Source: Pneumocystis sp. 'macacae' (lineage: Eukaryota; Ascomycota; Pneumocystomycetes; Pneumocystales; Pneumocystaceae). Taken from it: DNA of 64,000 bases. Below, piece by piece: positions 21,593-35,500 of the stretch. Below the pieces are notes generated by a model. It saw nothing but the letters and a program-made list of their open reading frames with translations. It was not told the DNA's origin and ran no database searches. Both the position numbers and the translations under genes were made by a program. Within the stretch, counting starts at the first letter, position 1. The number at the start of each line of letters is the position of its first letter. Where the stretch lies: the NCBI GenBank assembly GCA_018127085.1, contig CM030734.1, forward strand, positions 248,001 through 312,000, read 5' to 3'.

Positions 21593-23276
21593 TTAGTTGA
21601 ACTTTAATTTCCTAGTTGAGTCCATAAAATATGAAACCGTTTCATCTGTAACTAATTTAAGTCGTTCTTGAAACCCTGCAATAAATTCTTGCAAAACTTT
21701 TATTGTAATCGCTTTTAGTTCACTTGTTAGCATTTTCCCAGAGGAATAATCGCGTTTAATCTGTTCAAGTTCATCATCGTCTTCTAAAAAATATGTTAAA
21801 TAACTAAATGAAACATCCACATCTAAAAAGTATAAAAATAATAAATTAAAAAAATAAAAAAGTAACCACCTGTATTTCCCCCTTTTTCTATATGTTCTTC
21901 AAGAGTTGCACCTCCACCTGAAAACGCGTATTTTTTAATCTAAATTGTTACAGTAATCACCAATAAATGGCAAAAAAAACCTTATTTTTAATTTGAGAAG
22001 AGGTATCAGACATATAAATAGCAGTATGCATGAACGATGAACTCATCTTTGTTCCATGACCCTAAAATATTTAGAATTAAGATATAATATCTAATAATTT
22101 ATACTTGAAGAGAAGGAAAAAATTTGGTATGTATTAAAGACGGCTTCAAATATCCAAGCCTATCTGCTACATCTCTTGTGAGGCGAAAATAAGGATCCTA
22201 TAGTGATAAACAGATATGAAGTGTATTATTAATATTATACTTGATCAATGGCCATAGGAATTAAACATGGAATATCAGTTGCATTACCAAAAATTTGAGG
22301 AAAAGAGTTTGAAAAACTAGGTGCTGCTTGGATAGAAACAAAATGGTATTTTCCAATAGAATCACTATATAATCTATAAAAAATATTCAGGATAAATGAA
22401 ATTGTATACTCTTTTTTAAATCCAAAAGTCGCTTTGCATTTATTGTATGTTATATATTTAGAAATACGAACAACATTCTGGTAAAAGGCTCCAGAAACGA
22501 AATCCGTATTTGCAAATATTAATGTTTTGTTTGGATCAAAGCCACAAGCAATAATATCTCTCGCATTTTCTTTAGCATACTGACGAGTATCTTCTAACTT
22601 TAGTTCCTGCTTAAATAGATATTTTTCATCATCTATAATTCCATTAGATAGAAGTTATAATATTTCATTTATTTACCTGTAAGTTGGATCACGACAAAAG
22701 CAGAAAATACATCTTGAAGCCATCTAAATTGCAATTTAGAGATTTTTTTTGGAAAAAAAGGATCAAAAAGACTTGCAAAACAAAAATGGCACCATATGCC
22801 CTAAATGCATACTTGAACTACTTGGTCCTCTTCCTGTATAAATATAAAAAGGTTTTTTTTGTTCGTATTGATCAAGAATATCAGAAAAGTCACTATTAAA
22901 ATGAGAAAATCATTGTATATTGTAAATGCCAAACCGATGGGAAAAAACTATTTTTCTTCGAAGAAATACATGCATTTTCTTTTTTGTTAACTTCTCAAAT
23001 CTTTCTAAAAGTGCATCATCAAGATATTTTGTTCCAAATTTTTCAATAAGTCGATCGTAATCAATCCTTTCGATTTTCCCATCCACAATTGCTCCTTCTG
23101 CCTATAAAAATTTTAGTTTAAATTGTTTTTCTATAAAAAATACAAACTTTCCAAGGTGTTACTATTTGTTCTTTTTCTTCACTAGATTTTTTTTTATTTT
23201 CAGAATTTAAATTTAAAGAGAGAAAATTCAATGAATCACTTTTTATTTCATCAATTTTAGTGTTTGGTTTTGTCAT
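21593..23276 (-). CDS. wrs1: tryptophan--tRNA ligase, cytoplasmic
   Basis: Class I synthetase charging tRNA-Trp. The gene is cut by many short introns, so only the span is given. Seen in order: N-terminal extension from ATG 23276, the family entry segment TPWKV...[40 protein letters not shown], the ATP-binding [19 protein letters not shown] (HIGH equivalent HLGH), an intact KMSSS loop ([19 protein letters not shown]) at about 22020-22060, and the C-terminal [21 protein letters not shown]. Termination is at 21593. The protein appears complete. It is divergent from Ups1 with a 271-bp shared promoter. Confidence 0.9.
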
Positions 23277-23547
23277 TCTATAGAATTTTGTTTATTTCAA
23301 GATTTTTGATTTTTTATCATTATTTGTTAAAGATCGATACAGTATTTTCTAATTATTTTTTGTAAAAAAAATCATGAAATACATACTGTGTTAAATATTT
23401 AATGGTATTAATACTTTTTAATAGGTATTTTTTGTTTGTTGTGAGAAAACGCTGTTTTTTTTGGATTTGAATGTATAAAGTTCCTGAAAAATTATAAAAG
23501 TTATTTTGGATTGAAAATGGTTAAATTTTACGAAAGTACCTATTATT

Positions 23548-24291
23548 ATGAGTATACATAGAACTAGGTTGTCTTTGTAGAAATTTCTTACATTCTTTTT
23601 AGTTATCCATGGCCTATTGTGACATTAGCATGGTTTCTGAGATATCCAAAGTATTATTTGAAAAAAAAAAAACAGATTCTCTTACACAGAGTTTAGTCCA
23701 TATTCGAAACATGTTATTTCAGTAGATGTTATTGATCGTTATGTAAATGACCATGGTTGTCTTCGAACTACCCGTTTAATTTTAAAACGTGGTAAATTAC
23801 CTAAGTGGGGCGCAAAGGTAGGCTATAATAGTTGTAATTCACCTATTATTGCAATTTAACGCTATTCCAAAGCTTTTTAAGATTTCTGAGAGTTATATTC
23901 TTGAAGACTCAATAGTTGATCTTCAAACAAATCAAATGCACACATTTATTCGCAATCTTGATCATACAAAAGTTATGAAAGTGGTTGAAAACCAAATATA
24001 TGGTGTTTCACCTAAAAATTCGAACCAGTGAGTTTTATAGATTATTTATATTATATATTAAATATACAAAATATAGAACTTTTGTGAATATAGCAGCACG
24101 AATTAAAAGTTCTTTTGGGTGGGGTATTACAAACAAAATTGAAAAGTTTGGAATAGTAAAGTTCTCAAAGAATGTAATTAATGTATTCTAATGAATTTAT
24201 TTTCTTTACACTAATTTTTTAGAGTCGAGCTGGTATGACGTATGTTTTAAAAATGCTTCGTGATAATGGATGGGTCAAACAGACATATTGA
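23548..24291 (+). CDS. ups1: PRELI/MSF1-domain protein, Ups1-like
   Basis: Mitochondrial intermembrane-space phosphatidic acid carrier working with Mdm35 towards cardiolipin synthesis. Six exons: 23548..23567, 23603..23650, 23697..23817, 23873..24027, 24077..24173 and 24223..24291, giving 169 residues (Ups1 has 175). Seen: YPWPIVTLAWFLRYPNPYS, HVISVDVIDR, GCLRTTRLILKRGKLPKW, HTFIRNLDHTKVMKVVEN and the C-terminal SRAGMTYVLKML. LRTTRL...GKLP and RNLDHT..MKV point to Ups1 rather than Ups2/3. Exon 1 is 20 nt. The acceptor at 23872 is the least certain junction. Confidence 0.88.
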
Positions 24292-24737
24292 CGATATTTA
24301 GTATAATTATGACACTAACATATGATCTATTTTTGTGTCATTTTGATGATATATCTTATATTTATTGAATTTGATATTTATTATGTCAAAATGTTGAAAT
24401 ACCAAAGATACTTTTAAAAATAAGAAATAGTATTAGAAAATTTAATAGATATATATATTTTTTTTCGTGTTTAAAAACGGATATTATGAAAAAAACCTAT
24501 CGATAACAATTCTAATATATTAAGTTTTTTAAAACATATTCTTTTATAGAATTGTTTTTAAAATATTAGGCTTTTATTTTTATATTATCTTGTATTTATT
24601 TTAGGCGTTTGATAGGTAATTCTCTCAAATCTTACAAAGTAATATATGTTTATATTTCTAGTTTATGTTAGAGTAAATCTGTAAATGTTACTTAGAATGA
24701 GTTGTTTAGTGTTTGGATTCAGCTTTTTATAAACCTG
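24292..24737. other. AT-rich spacer
   Basis: Intergenic sequence between two co-oriented mitochondrial-protein genes (Ups1-like and Sdh5-like). Nothing recognisable; it presumably holds the Ups1 3' end and the Sdh5 promoter. Confidence 0.4.
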
Positions 24738-25216
24738 ATGTTTTATAAATCTATGTTCCGTGTATCATGGTATTATTCACTTCATCCTAAACATGTTGAA
24801 TTACAACGACGATATTTGCACTGCCAATCATCTTCTGAAGAGACCACGTCCCTAACTTTATCTACAGAAGATCACAAAGAATCTATAGAAAGAATGCGAG
24901 CTCGTCTTCTTTACCAAAGCCGTAAACGAGGTATTTTGGAAACAGATTTAATATTGTCAACTTTTGCAAAAAAATATTTACCATTATTCACAAAAAAAGA
25001 ACTCGAAACATATGATGAAGTATTTTTTATTTGTATATTTTGTTTTGATTAATAAAATAATAGTTTCTACAAGAATCCGATTGGGAAATTTATTCTTGGG
25101 TTATTCAAAAAACAGATGCACCAGAAAAATGGCATAAAAGTAATCTTCTTGTCATGCTTCGAGAGCATTGTCGAGATAAAAGGAATTCTATTCAAAAAAT
25201 GCCTGAGCTTTTCTGA
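24738..25216 (+). CDS. sdh5: succinate dehydrogenase assembly factor Sdh5/SDHAF2
   Basis: Mitochondrial matrix protein required to attach FAD to Sdh1. Exons 24738..25019 and 25064..25216 give 144 residues. The core is [55 protein letters not shown], matching the SdhE/SDHAF2 fold including the RKRG motif needed for flavinylation. The first ~25 residues ([13 protein letters not shown]...) are basic and hydroxylated, as in a targeting peptide. I chose ATG 24738 as the first in-frame Met; the frame is open further upstream without one. Confidence 0.9.
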
Positions 25217-25270
25217 AATTGTTCGTAGACATTGATGCAATTTGAAAATATATTATATAATATGTCTATA

Positions 25271-26040
25271 TTAACAATACAAAATACCGTCAAAACATCC
25301 GCGTAAAGAATTGAATAATAAAAGCCGTTCTCCGTTTATAAGTTCACATACCCGAATTGAGCGTTCTACTATATGTCCCTTTTCCAATAATGTTTCTCTC
25401 ATAACACCTGGAAGACAACCTTCTTTCAAAGAAGGTGTGATCCATTGATGGTCTCTAAAAAAAGCAACATTGCATATGCTTCCTTCTGTAACGTATCCAC
25501 GTTGATTGTATAATAAGACTTCCATAGCTTTACCTATTTTTAGCCGTTTTCTTGATATTTCATAGGGATCTCTATAGGTTGTTTTATGGCAGAAAAACAA
25601 ATGTAAAGAATCATCTATGGGTGCGATATCTAAATATACTTTCCATGGTTTTGTTTTCTGATTCTTGTTTTCTGAAAATATTCCAAAGAGATTTTTAGGA
25701 GGTATAAAAGGTGATATTTCAATATTTATAACCCCATTTTGAGCAATTGTCAAACGAACCTATTTAAAATAAAGATAGGCAAGGTAAACTTCTAAAAAAT
25801 ACAATTACCTTAGATGATTCACAATGAGCTATTGAATTCCATAATTTTTTTTTTACCATTTCTATATCAATTGCTTTCCATTCAAAATCTATTGATGCTT
25901 TGACCAGGCGCTGCATATGTTTTTCTAATAAAAAGAAATTTTCGCCATCATACAGAATGGTTTCTAGAAGCTCCCATGTTTTTCCTTGTATTATATTATC
26001 CAGCTTTTCTATTTTTTTTATATTAATTTTAATATCTTTT
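25271..26040 (-). CDS. abz2: aminodeoxychorismate lyase (Abz2/PabC-like), N-terminus unresolved
   Basis: PLP enzyme of fold type IV that releases p-aminobenzoate for folate synthesis. Clear exons: complement of 25271..25759 and 25809..~26040. Seen: TWELLETILYDGENFFLLEKHMQRL, PLP lysine region (KTTYRDPYE), GYVTEGSICNVAFFRD, TPSLKEGCLPGVMR and NSLRGCFDGIL. No in-frame ATG precedes the first conserved segment; there is a stop upstream and no ATG in any minus-strand frame between about 25975 and 26161. Either a first exon lies within the Rrp4 3' region or the gene starts late. De novo folate synthesis fits a sulfonamide-sensitive fungus such as Pneumocystis. Confidence 0.75.
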
Positions 26041-26111
26041 AATTTTAATGTTCGATATCAAATATAAAAAATGTTATATTTGTATATTGTAGTTTAAAAT
26101 ATTAAATAAAA

Positions 26112-27311
26112 TTATTTTTGAGATACAACTTGAGTATAAATTTTATGCTGAATAGAAGGCCATATTAACTCTGAGACATCTGCATAAATCATAGATGCCT
26201 CATAACCAAGAAGGATCATTTTTTCATTAATTATAACTTTACATGCAGCTAATGCTTTAATAATATTGCACACACGTGCTATTTCATAAAGAAGATAAGA
26301 TTCTATATCCTAGTAACAATATTAGTATCTTTATATAGATACTATAATAAAGAAACTAACATCATTGATATTTGAATAAATTGCTTCTGATGCTTCTTCT
26401 TCCAATCGTGTAATACTAACTCTTGATTTTTCTAAAGATACTTCCATATGTTTTGTTACCCATATATACCCATTTGTTCCAAAAATCACATCTGTTCCAT
26501 TTGGCAAGCAATACAAATGAACATTAGATCTCACAACTAAATTAGATGGCACTTGAACAAAAGAACCATTACGAAGCTTTCCATATTTTAAAGATCGTGT
26601 ATGCAGTGATACTGAACCATCGGAGAAAAATGTCTGTACCTCTGCCTAAGTAGATAATTAATAGTTAAAATTTAAGAAATTTATAAAATACAACTAATAA
26701 ATCTCCTTCAGAAAAAAACGTTCGCATTTTCAACACATCTGTTTCTGATTTTCTTCTCAAAATACCTCCAGGAAGATTGATAGATGATAACATCAATATT
26801 GCATCTTGTTTTGATCCAATATCAACTTTCCAACGTTTGTTACCAACCTATAAAAAATTAACATTTCGATTAATGAGTTAATTTATACTTCAACAATTCT
26901 TCCAACTACTAGGTCCCCAATCTCTGGAAGATATCTATGTTTTCTAAGGGCTTTTTTATTTTGAAAATAAAAGTACCTCGACTTTAATGGTCTTACAGAA
27001 ATAAGTTTGTTTACACGTTGAACAGTGCCTACAACTGATGCGTAAACTGAATTTTTGTCCTTTACATATGTTCCGTGACCTCTAGATTAAAAATAAATCA
27101 AATCATACTATATATTTGTTATTCTTTCAAACCTCATAAATTGAGGATCATCTGTGATAAATTCACCTGGAGTAACCATTTTTGAGTGGGAAAAATGGTA
27201 AGAACTTAATGTATTATATATAAAGTCTTCATAATTATCGTTTTCATTATTATCAATTTTGTTTTTTCTAAAAATAAGGTTTTTTGATGATTTTATAAAT
27301 CTAATAGTCAT
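26112..27311 (-). CDS. rrp4: exosome subunit Rrp4
   Basis: Cap subunit of the RNA exosome with N-terminal, S1 and KH domains. From ATG 27311 the protein reads through several short introns: exon 1 27311..27133, exon 2 from 27081. Seen: [58 protein letters not shown] (with a 42-bp in-frame intron inside, about 26937-26978), [51 protein letters not shown] and the KH part GTNGYIWV. It ends [11 protein letters not shown] at 26112. Exon edges after the second were not all fixed. Confidence 0.9.
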
Positions 27312-27571
27312 GGTTGAAGATTGATGAACAAAAGATAAATTTATGTATTTATGTACATAAAAATAAATAATGCAAAAACTAAAGAACATTATCCTTTTTT
27401 AATATTAAACTCATTGATATCATCTTAATAAATTTATATAAATAATTATAGAATTTAATTGTTAGTGAAACTTGAAAGGTTCAAGTATATATATCAATAG
27501 GAGGAATATGATCAAAAGTAAAGAGCCAATGACCACTATAATGCATAAGAATTAGTGAAAAAGAGGGAAAC

Positions 27572-30500
27572 CTACTGCTCGTATTCTTCTACAAGCCACT
27601 CTGTAGGCCAAATAACTAAATGACCTTGAATATTGGATAATTTTTCTTCTAAAATCTCTTGTGGTTCAAGAAAAATATCTTCTGAATTTTTGAAACTTTT
27701 TTTATGTAAAAAGTTCGATAAAGGTTGAGAATTAGAAGTAGGATTGATTTCACAAATTTCTTTTGATATATCTGCATTAGAATCTAGTAATATTGTATTA
27801 TTTTTAGCATTATCTATTTCTTCAATTCTGTTAACAGATAATTTTGTTTCTTGGTAATATATTGGTAATGATTCTGAATTTTCATGAATAGAATTTATAT
27901 TTGCTTTCTCTGTCTCATATCTATGCATAAATCTTTCTGCATATTTTTTATAACGATAATAATCTTTCCATGTACGTACTTCATTATCGGGCATACAGCG
28001 GAAAACTTCACGATATATTTCCGTATTTTTTTGGGCAATTCTATCCCATATATCTTCAAAAAAATGGTCTGATAGAGGATCTGAAAATGCTTTAGGATCT
28101 ATCTTAATTTTCGGCCATTGCCCTGTTGATGATATTCTACATTCTGTTTTTTTTTTGGAAGAGTTATTTAAACCTAATTTGTCTGTATTAATATTTACTT
28201 TATTAAAACTGCATAAATTAGGAACTATAGATTCATGAGATTTCATTTCCAATTCATCTAATTTTTCAACATTGTGAATATTTTGTAATTCTGGTATAAT
28301 TTTTTTATAATTTTCAGTGAATATACATCTTTCATTTAAATTATTCATACTATTATTAGTATTATTAGGATTTGAAATATTTTTTTTAACTTCAACACCA
28401 AATAGTAAATGAGTTGTTGTTGTTGTAACTTTTGGCCTTCCAAATGGTATTTGAGGAGATTCTAATATATGCGGAATTTTTTCTTTAAATTCAAATATAT
28501 TAGAATTTATTTGATATAAAATTCCGTCTTTGTTTAAATTTTGTTGAATATATTCTTGTTGAAAAGAAAAGGTATATTCGTTATATGAGTCAGTAAACTC
28601 TTGATTTTCCTTAGATAATTTTTTTTTAATCAAGTTTTTTTCATCTTCTAATGTTTCAAATGCAAGTGAATTATCAAAATTCCAAGTTTTTACATCTTTC
28701 CATTTACAATTCTTAGCCAGTCCATCCATAAAGGGTTCTATTTTTTCCATTTCATCGCAATTAATTCCAAGATGTTCTCTCATTAATCTTACTCTTAGTG
28801 TGTACGAAAATTTTCCAACAAGATATGGTTTTCCTGCCATAGTTGATAATTGCATATCAGTATCTCTTATTATTGCAGCAATTTCTGAATCCCTATTTCC
28901 GCGCATTGATCTTTCATTGATATTTGCCGATCCAATTATAGAAATTCGGTCATCAACAATCATACACTATTATGATATAAATTTTATGATTTTTTAGTAG
29001 AAATTATACTTTTGCATGAATATAAATCATTTCGCTAACAAGTCTTTCATTGTTCCCTAGTTTTGCCCAGTTTCTAAGACTATATATCCGAATATATTTC
29101 ATTGGATTAATACCTGCTATTTCCAGTTTCTTAAAGATAGAACATTTATATCGACATATAGAGCGATATTGACAATGCATTATCAAGCGTATACTTGTTC
29201 CTTCTTGTACATCAACATCACTTTGAAATCCAGGAATTAATGGTAGTATTATTACTGCCCTAAATATTTTAATTTTAGTAATTATTTTAAAAAACTATAT
29301 TAGAATATACCTCCATTTTTCATTATTTTTATGAGCTTTAATAATTCGTTTTACTAAAGCGTTACCGATATCATTTTCAATGACGGTTCCTTCGCATTCA
29401 GATGATGTTATAAAAAACTGATTTTCAATATATACAAAATGTTCACTAGTTTCTATACATTTAACATAAGCATTTAAAATACTATGTTCAATTCTCGTAG
29501 GTGTACCAATAGACCATGGCCCTACTGAGCGTAATATTTGTAGTTCATTGGTCCCAATAAATCCTTTTTTTTCAAGTTGTTCTTGTGTAAATTCAGGAGG
29601 AGGAACCAAAAAAGGCATAGATCTACTTGGATTTTTAGATCTTAGATGATAATTCCATCTCTGTACAAAATGTCTAGCGATATCTCTTGCTGGTTGGCCT
29701 ACAACTTGTATAGAAACATCATGCCATGCCATTCTTGGAACTAATGTGCGATTATACATATCTTCATAAGGTTTATCGAGAGTAGAGAAATCTTGAACTC
29801 TTGGATTGGAATAATCTTTACCTGGCCAAATAAGTGGTTCATCTGGAATATTTGAAATTGGGTTCTGCATTTCATCCCACCCACTTGGCTTGTCATCATA
29901 TAAAACATGTTCATAAGAGTCCCAGCGTCCAAAACAAAGATCAATGCCACCTATAAAACCAATTTCTTGATCTATACATACAATTTTTTCATGATGTGCC
30001 CAAAAAAAAGTATTCTGTCGTAAATGAGAAGGGGATCTTTGAACATAAATATTAGGAGAAAGTTTTATTAAACAATATTTTGTATAATTCGAATCAACCG
30101 GGACAGTTGTTCCAACATTACGATATATAATAATGTAAATTTGGACGCCCTCATCTGCTTTTTTTTTTAACAGCCTGTCTAATCTCCAATCTTGTGAAAT
30201 GCATGCTGGACGACGAAGATACTAGATCCAATTAGTTAAATTACTAAATACAAAAAATAAAAAACCAGTTCAGGGCTAAGCCACCAATCATGTATATAAA
30301 TTGTTTCTTTAGCATTTAAAATTGCTCTACTTACGTTCCAAAAATAATCTCTCTAAAAAAAATTAAGAAAAAATCACTACAAAATAGAAACTCTACTCCA
30401 TCAATAATCCATTGAGCTGCAACATTTGTTCTAATAGGAGAAAAACTGTTAAAACGTTTAATTTTTGTCCATATAGTAGTTTCACTAACAGCTTTAATGT

Positions 30501-32188
30501 TTTCTATGAATTGGTGTACAGTTATTTCATTTTTAGCTAAGAGCTTAAGCTGTCTTTCACAATTCTTAATTTTGAAAGTGTGACGTTTTGGTTGATATCT
30601 ATTTAAATTATCTTTTTTAACTTTAGATATATAAGCTGATATATCTTTAGAAAAATGTTTTCTTGTAATTTCGAATTCATCATCCATAAGAAATACGTCA
30701 TAAATTTTAGTAGAGCTTAAATCGCTTACGCACACAATATATGATTCTCTTACAAGATACCATTTTGGCTGTGATCGATTTCTTACTTCAATAGGATTAC
30801 ATGACATCTTGTGTGTAGAACCTTTTGAATTGACAACTGATAATAATCCTTCTTTTCCATGATATTTTTCAGATTTTCCAAGTTTTATCCCTAAAGCACT
30901 AAGTTCCAAAAATAAACAAAGTTTGATTCCTTCTGGTCTAAAAAGAAATAATTGTATCATATTCTTTAAATATTCTTCAAGTTTTCTTCTTTGCATTTCT
31001 ACAAAGCTATTACTTTTAACTAAATGCGTTTTTTCATTAGTTATAGATGATATGGACTCCATTTCTGTAAATATGTTTTGTCTTGAAAATTTATTTGATT
31101 TTTTACTAAAATTGCTATTATTTCCAGAACTAAACCCTCTAATAGTACGAAGATATGGTACACTGGATTTTGGAAACTTAGGTAACCCTGAAGTTTTTCT
31201 AAATTGGCCATTTACTGTTTCTGAAACCCGATATCGTGTATGCAAATTAAGAAAGTCTTTCCACTCTTTATATACAGACCATTCTACAGAATCCTCCCCA
31301 TCACCATATTTAAGCTTTATCTGAAATAATGCATGAGATCTAGATTTTGTATTTTTTGCATCAAGAACATTGATTTTTAACTGATCTAATAAAACAGGTA
31401 CCCTTTGTCTACCATTATCATCTCTCTGGAAAACAGAAGCAAGTATGATTACAGCTGGAGTAGCAGCTTCAAGCTGAGAAATTAAATTAACTGATATATG
31501 TGTATCTTTTTTATCTTTTTTTTTAAAGTTTTTTAATTTTATTCCAGACTTTAAAGCATTCCATTTCTGAAGGAAAAGTTTCTCTGGCAACCCCAATACT
31601 CTTGAACTATAAAAAGGATACTTTCTTGTCTGCCAAAATTTTCTATGTTTTGTTTCTATGTCACTTTCCATAGCAAATCTGTCTATAGTAGTTAAAGAAC
31701 GAAAAAGAACAGAATCCCCATGTTCAGCTATATCGCTAACAATATTATCTGTTTTTTCATCAGAAACAGTGCTTTTTTTGTCGTCAAATGCTTTTAAAGA
31801 GGTTTGATGATATAATTCTTTAAAATCACAAGGTACGTGTCTCAAGCTTATATTTGAATATGATTTCCTAAGACATCTATTATAGTTATTTTTTATATTT
31901 TCCAGTATTCCATCGTCCTTTTAGCATTAATTAATCTTTAATATATTCATTTAATTGATATTTAATACTTACATTGTTTTTACCCGAAGACCAAACAAAA
32001 ATACCTAAAGATGCTTTATTTTTTATTTCTTTTACTTCAGAGACATCTGAAGAGTCGTTTTCTACCAATTTCTTTGTTTTTATCTCTGAAAAAGTAGTTT
32101 TTTGAGGTTCTTCACGGCAAATCTTAGATTCACTATTTTGATTTATTTTTAACGGAAAAAGTTCAGTTCTTTTTGTTTTTTTTTTCAT
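27572..32188 (-). CDS. pld1: phospholipase D1 (PX-PH-HKD2), Spo14/Pld1-like
   Basis: Hydrolyses phosphatidylcholine to phosphatidic acid. Large multi-exon gene from ATG 32188 (MKKKTKRTELF...) to 27572. In order: a Ser/Lys-rich N-terminus, a PX domain (HALFQIKLKYGDGEDSVEWSVYKEWKDFLNLH ... LPKFPKSS), a PH domain (GLLSVVNSKG...KWYLVRESYIVCVSD), a first HKD motif HHEKIVCID with IGFIGGIDLCFGRWD, and a second HKD motif HAKxMIVDD with ISIIGSANINERSM. Both catalytic motifs are intact. An intron splits HAK from MIVDD at about 28968-29010. After the catalytic core, about 300 residues are low-complexity and Asn/Ser-rich. Confidence 0.92.
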
Positions 32189-32537
32189 TATTCTTAAACT
32201 TTACTAAACAAAATTTAGAAAATCCCATTCATTAGTCTTATCACATGTTATTTTTTATTAAATCTTTTTTTTTACCACTATACAAAACGCTTATCTGAAG
32301 TTTGTCGAAATCGTGTTGGGAAACATCGATATCGAAAACAGAGGGGCCAAAGCTTAATATTTAAAAAGTGGATATGTCTTATACATAAGAATACACTAAA
32401 GATGCACTAAATGACGAGTGGCATTATGATTAAAAGAAAGTTTTGCATTCCAAATGATATCCGCTTAAAATCATAAATATGTATAATAAAAAGAGTGAAA
32501 AATAACATCTAGTTTTTTTTGATATATGAATGTGTGA
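32189..32537. other. spacer between PLD1 and Ppn1-like genes
   Basis: About 350 bp, AT-rich, between the PLD1 start and the 3' end of the upstream gene on the same strand. It presumably contains the PLD1 promoter; nothing specific is visible. Confidence 0.4.
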
Positions 32538-35500
32538 TTAACGGCGACGATGTCTTTGAGAACGATGTCGTTTGTCTCTTGGATATTGTGTGTCATTACG
32601 TTCGTTTCGATCAGTATAAAAATGATTTTTTTGTTGTCCTCCACCGAGTAAAGTCTCGAAATTGAAAGGGGAAGTTCCTGATAAGACTGAAGAAATAGGA
32701 AAAGATTGTTGAATTGTTTTTTTTTGTGATTGTTGAAGCATTTGTAGTATATTGCTTACGTTTGCAATATTTGTGGATGAAAGATTAGATGAGGGTAGAG
32801 TAACATGTTGTACAGATTGAGAAATTGTCTGTATTGGAGATGTATTAACTGTTGCTTGTCCAGAAGCATTTAATAAGTTTTGTAAAATAGAGGTTATTTT
32901 AGCCTGCGGATTGTTGGTTAAAGGAGAATTAGTTAAAAAAATATTATTTTGGTTAAATGTGTTTGAAAATGCTAAATTATTCATGAATCCTTGGTTATGC
33001 TGAAACATAAAGTCTGTTGTATTTAAGTCCTAATAATATAAATACAGAGCCATGAAGATAAGTTTATGCATACTTTCATGTCATTAGGCAAGGGTATAGT
33101 TTTTGTTTCAACGAATGGTCCATTTGAATTTGGACTAGGTTCTGTAGGCGAATATGGAATATCTTTCTCATAAAGATATGACACTAGAAATACGAATCTC
33201 TCTCTTTCTTCTTGTATTTTACATTCATCACTATTACATTTATTAATTCCTCCTCTTTTAGGACCAAGTTTAGGCAATTCTGAATCCAAATGTGAAAAAT
33301 CGATGTCTGTTTGCATTATTATAATTTTACAGTATTTATGATAAAAATTACCTTCCGGTTCACGCCATGTCATCATATCATCTTCTATATTATGTGTTTT
33401 GGTAAATGCTGCACGTCCTTCATAAATATCTAGATCTCTTGCATTTTTAAATTCACGAAAAATATGAATAAATGAGTTATCTGTTTCCTCAGGTTCAAGT
33501 GATTCGAATATTCTTATTTCAACAAGATCATTATCTGATTTCCATGAAACACATTTTCTTTTTTTCTTAGGTGCTTCATCTGGAATTATAGCAGAGTCTG
33601 TTATTGTTGTTTCTGAAGTTGTTTGATAACCGGGAACTTCGTCCAAAACACTTGTAAATTTTCTAGTAGTTGTTTCTATCGCCTGAGGTTGTATAGTATT
33701 CGATCTAGAAATTAGCATCTTAATAAAATGTATAATATTAATACTTTTTAGGCGCTTTTATTTGCGCAAGAACACTGGAAAGGGAAGGTTTTTGAGAAGA
33801 TTTTGCTGTAGGAGTAGAGAGATTCTTAAAAAATTCGGTATTAACTACAGGCTGAACTTTTTGAGACTTGACTATAGGTTTTGTTGAGTTAGATTTTGAA
33901 GCTACGGTAGGTTTGAGAATAGAATCATTTGAATTTATCTTTTGTTTTTTTTTTAAAGCATCTTCTGTTGTAGGAACAGATGGTATATTTGAAGTCCTTA
34001 ATAATATTAATATATATATAATAGTTAATTATTATACGTTAAATTCTCTGCGGGTTTTTCTAATAATAAAGATTTTTCTGCTACCTCTAGCCATTTCATG
34101 GAAAGTTGTTTAACAACTTTAGTATTTAGTTTACTGTATATTAGTTATATATTCCTTACTTTCATTCTCGGATTTTCTAGCCAAAATCATTATAGGTTTT
34201 CCCATCTTTAACTCTGCTAAAGTTGGAGCATCTAATTTTAATATACTCATAATCTAGTTGTATTAAAATGTGTTCATCAAACCTATCTTTAAATACTTTT
34301 AAAATAGCTATAATAATAGTATTTTTTTTTTCATTTATAGCATTGACTAACCAATTTCTTATTCTTCCTAAGACTTGTTTATTCTCAATGAATCTAATAA
34401 ATGTTAATTCATATGCTAAAAGATTATAAAAATAATAATACGCAGTTATAATTCCATCTTTTATTCCTCCTTTTAATGTTTCTAACATTACAATTTTAGC
34501 CTTGTCTTCAACTATATCTTTCATTAAATCATATATCGTTCTAACACAGTTCCTAGCATCTCCTGTCACTGCATAAACACTAAAACACTTCCGTAATTCG
34601 TATAAAAGTACATCATATGGATTCTATTTTATATAAAATTATTCCTAGTAATGATTATAGATACTTACTTTGGATCGATGCTGATTTTTTAGTATAGAGG
34701 GTTCATTTTTTGGTATTGAAATTTCGTTTTTTAGTGCAGAGGTTTCGTTTTTTGGTATTGGAACTTCATTTTTTGGTGTTGAGACTTCATTTTTTGGTAT
34801 TGGAATTTCATTTTTTGGTGTTGAGACTTCATTTTTTGGTATTGGAATTTCATTTTTTGGTGTTGAGACTTCATTTTTTGGTATTGAAATTTCATTTTTT
34901 GGTATTGGAATTTCACTTTTTTTAATGATGTTTGGTTTGTTCTGTACTGGCATTTTTTCAAAAACTGATTGATCCGCTTGCACATCCATAATAGTTGCAA
35001 AGGGAAGATTCGGAACTAATGTATATCAAACGTTAATTCTTTTATTTTAGAAAACTTACTAGCAATACCAGGAAATTTGAACGGACTATCTTTTTTATTC
35101 CCTTGAAATAGTTCATTATTAGTACCTAAAGATATTAGCAAAAATACTGAATTCTTATTGGCACAAGCCATTGACTTCATAACACTTAGGATATGATACA
35201 TTGGCATCTGTATCATCTATTTTATTATTATTAACAGATAAAGGCAATATTAAGTAGGAACATACTATTTTGCGAAGTTGAAGTCTCGATATTAATCTTT
35301 TTGATATGTGCTGTATCATCTAGTGTTTTTTTTAATTTTTCTTGAATAACTTTTTCAAACATTTGTTTTGAATTTTCTGATAAAAAAGTGTCAGTATTTT
35401 CTTGATGATATGAGTTAACTGCATTCATAATAACATTTGTTGAAATGCCTAGCATGGCTGCTTTTTGAGACTCTATACTAGTTTGAAAAAGAGGTGTTTC

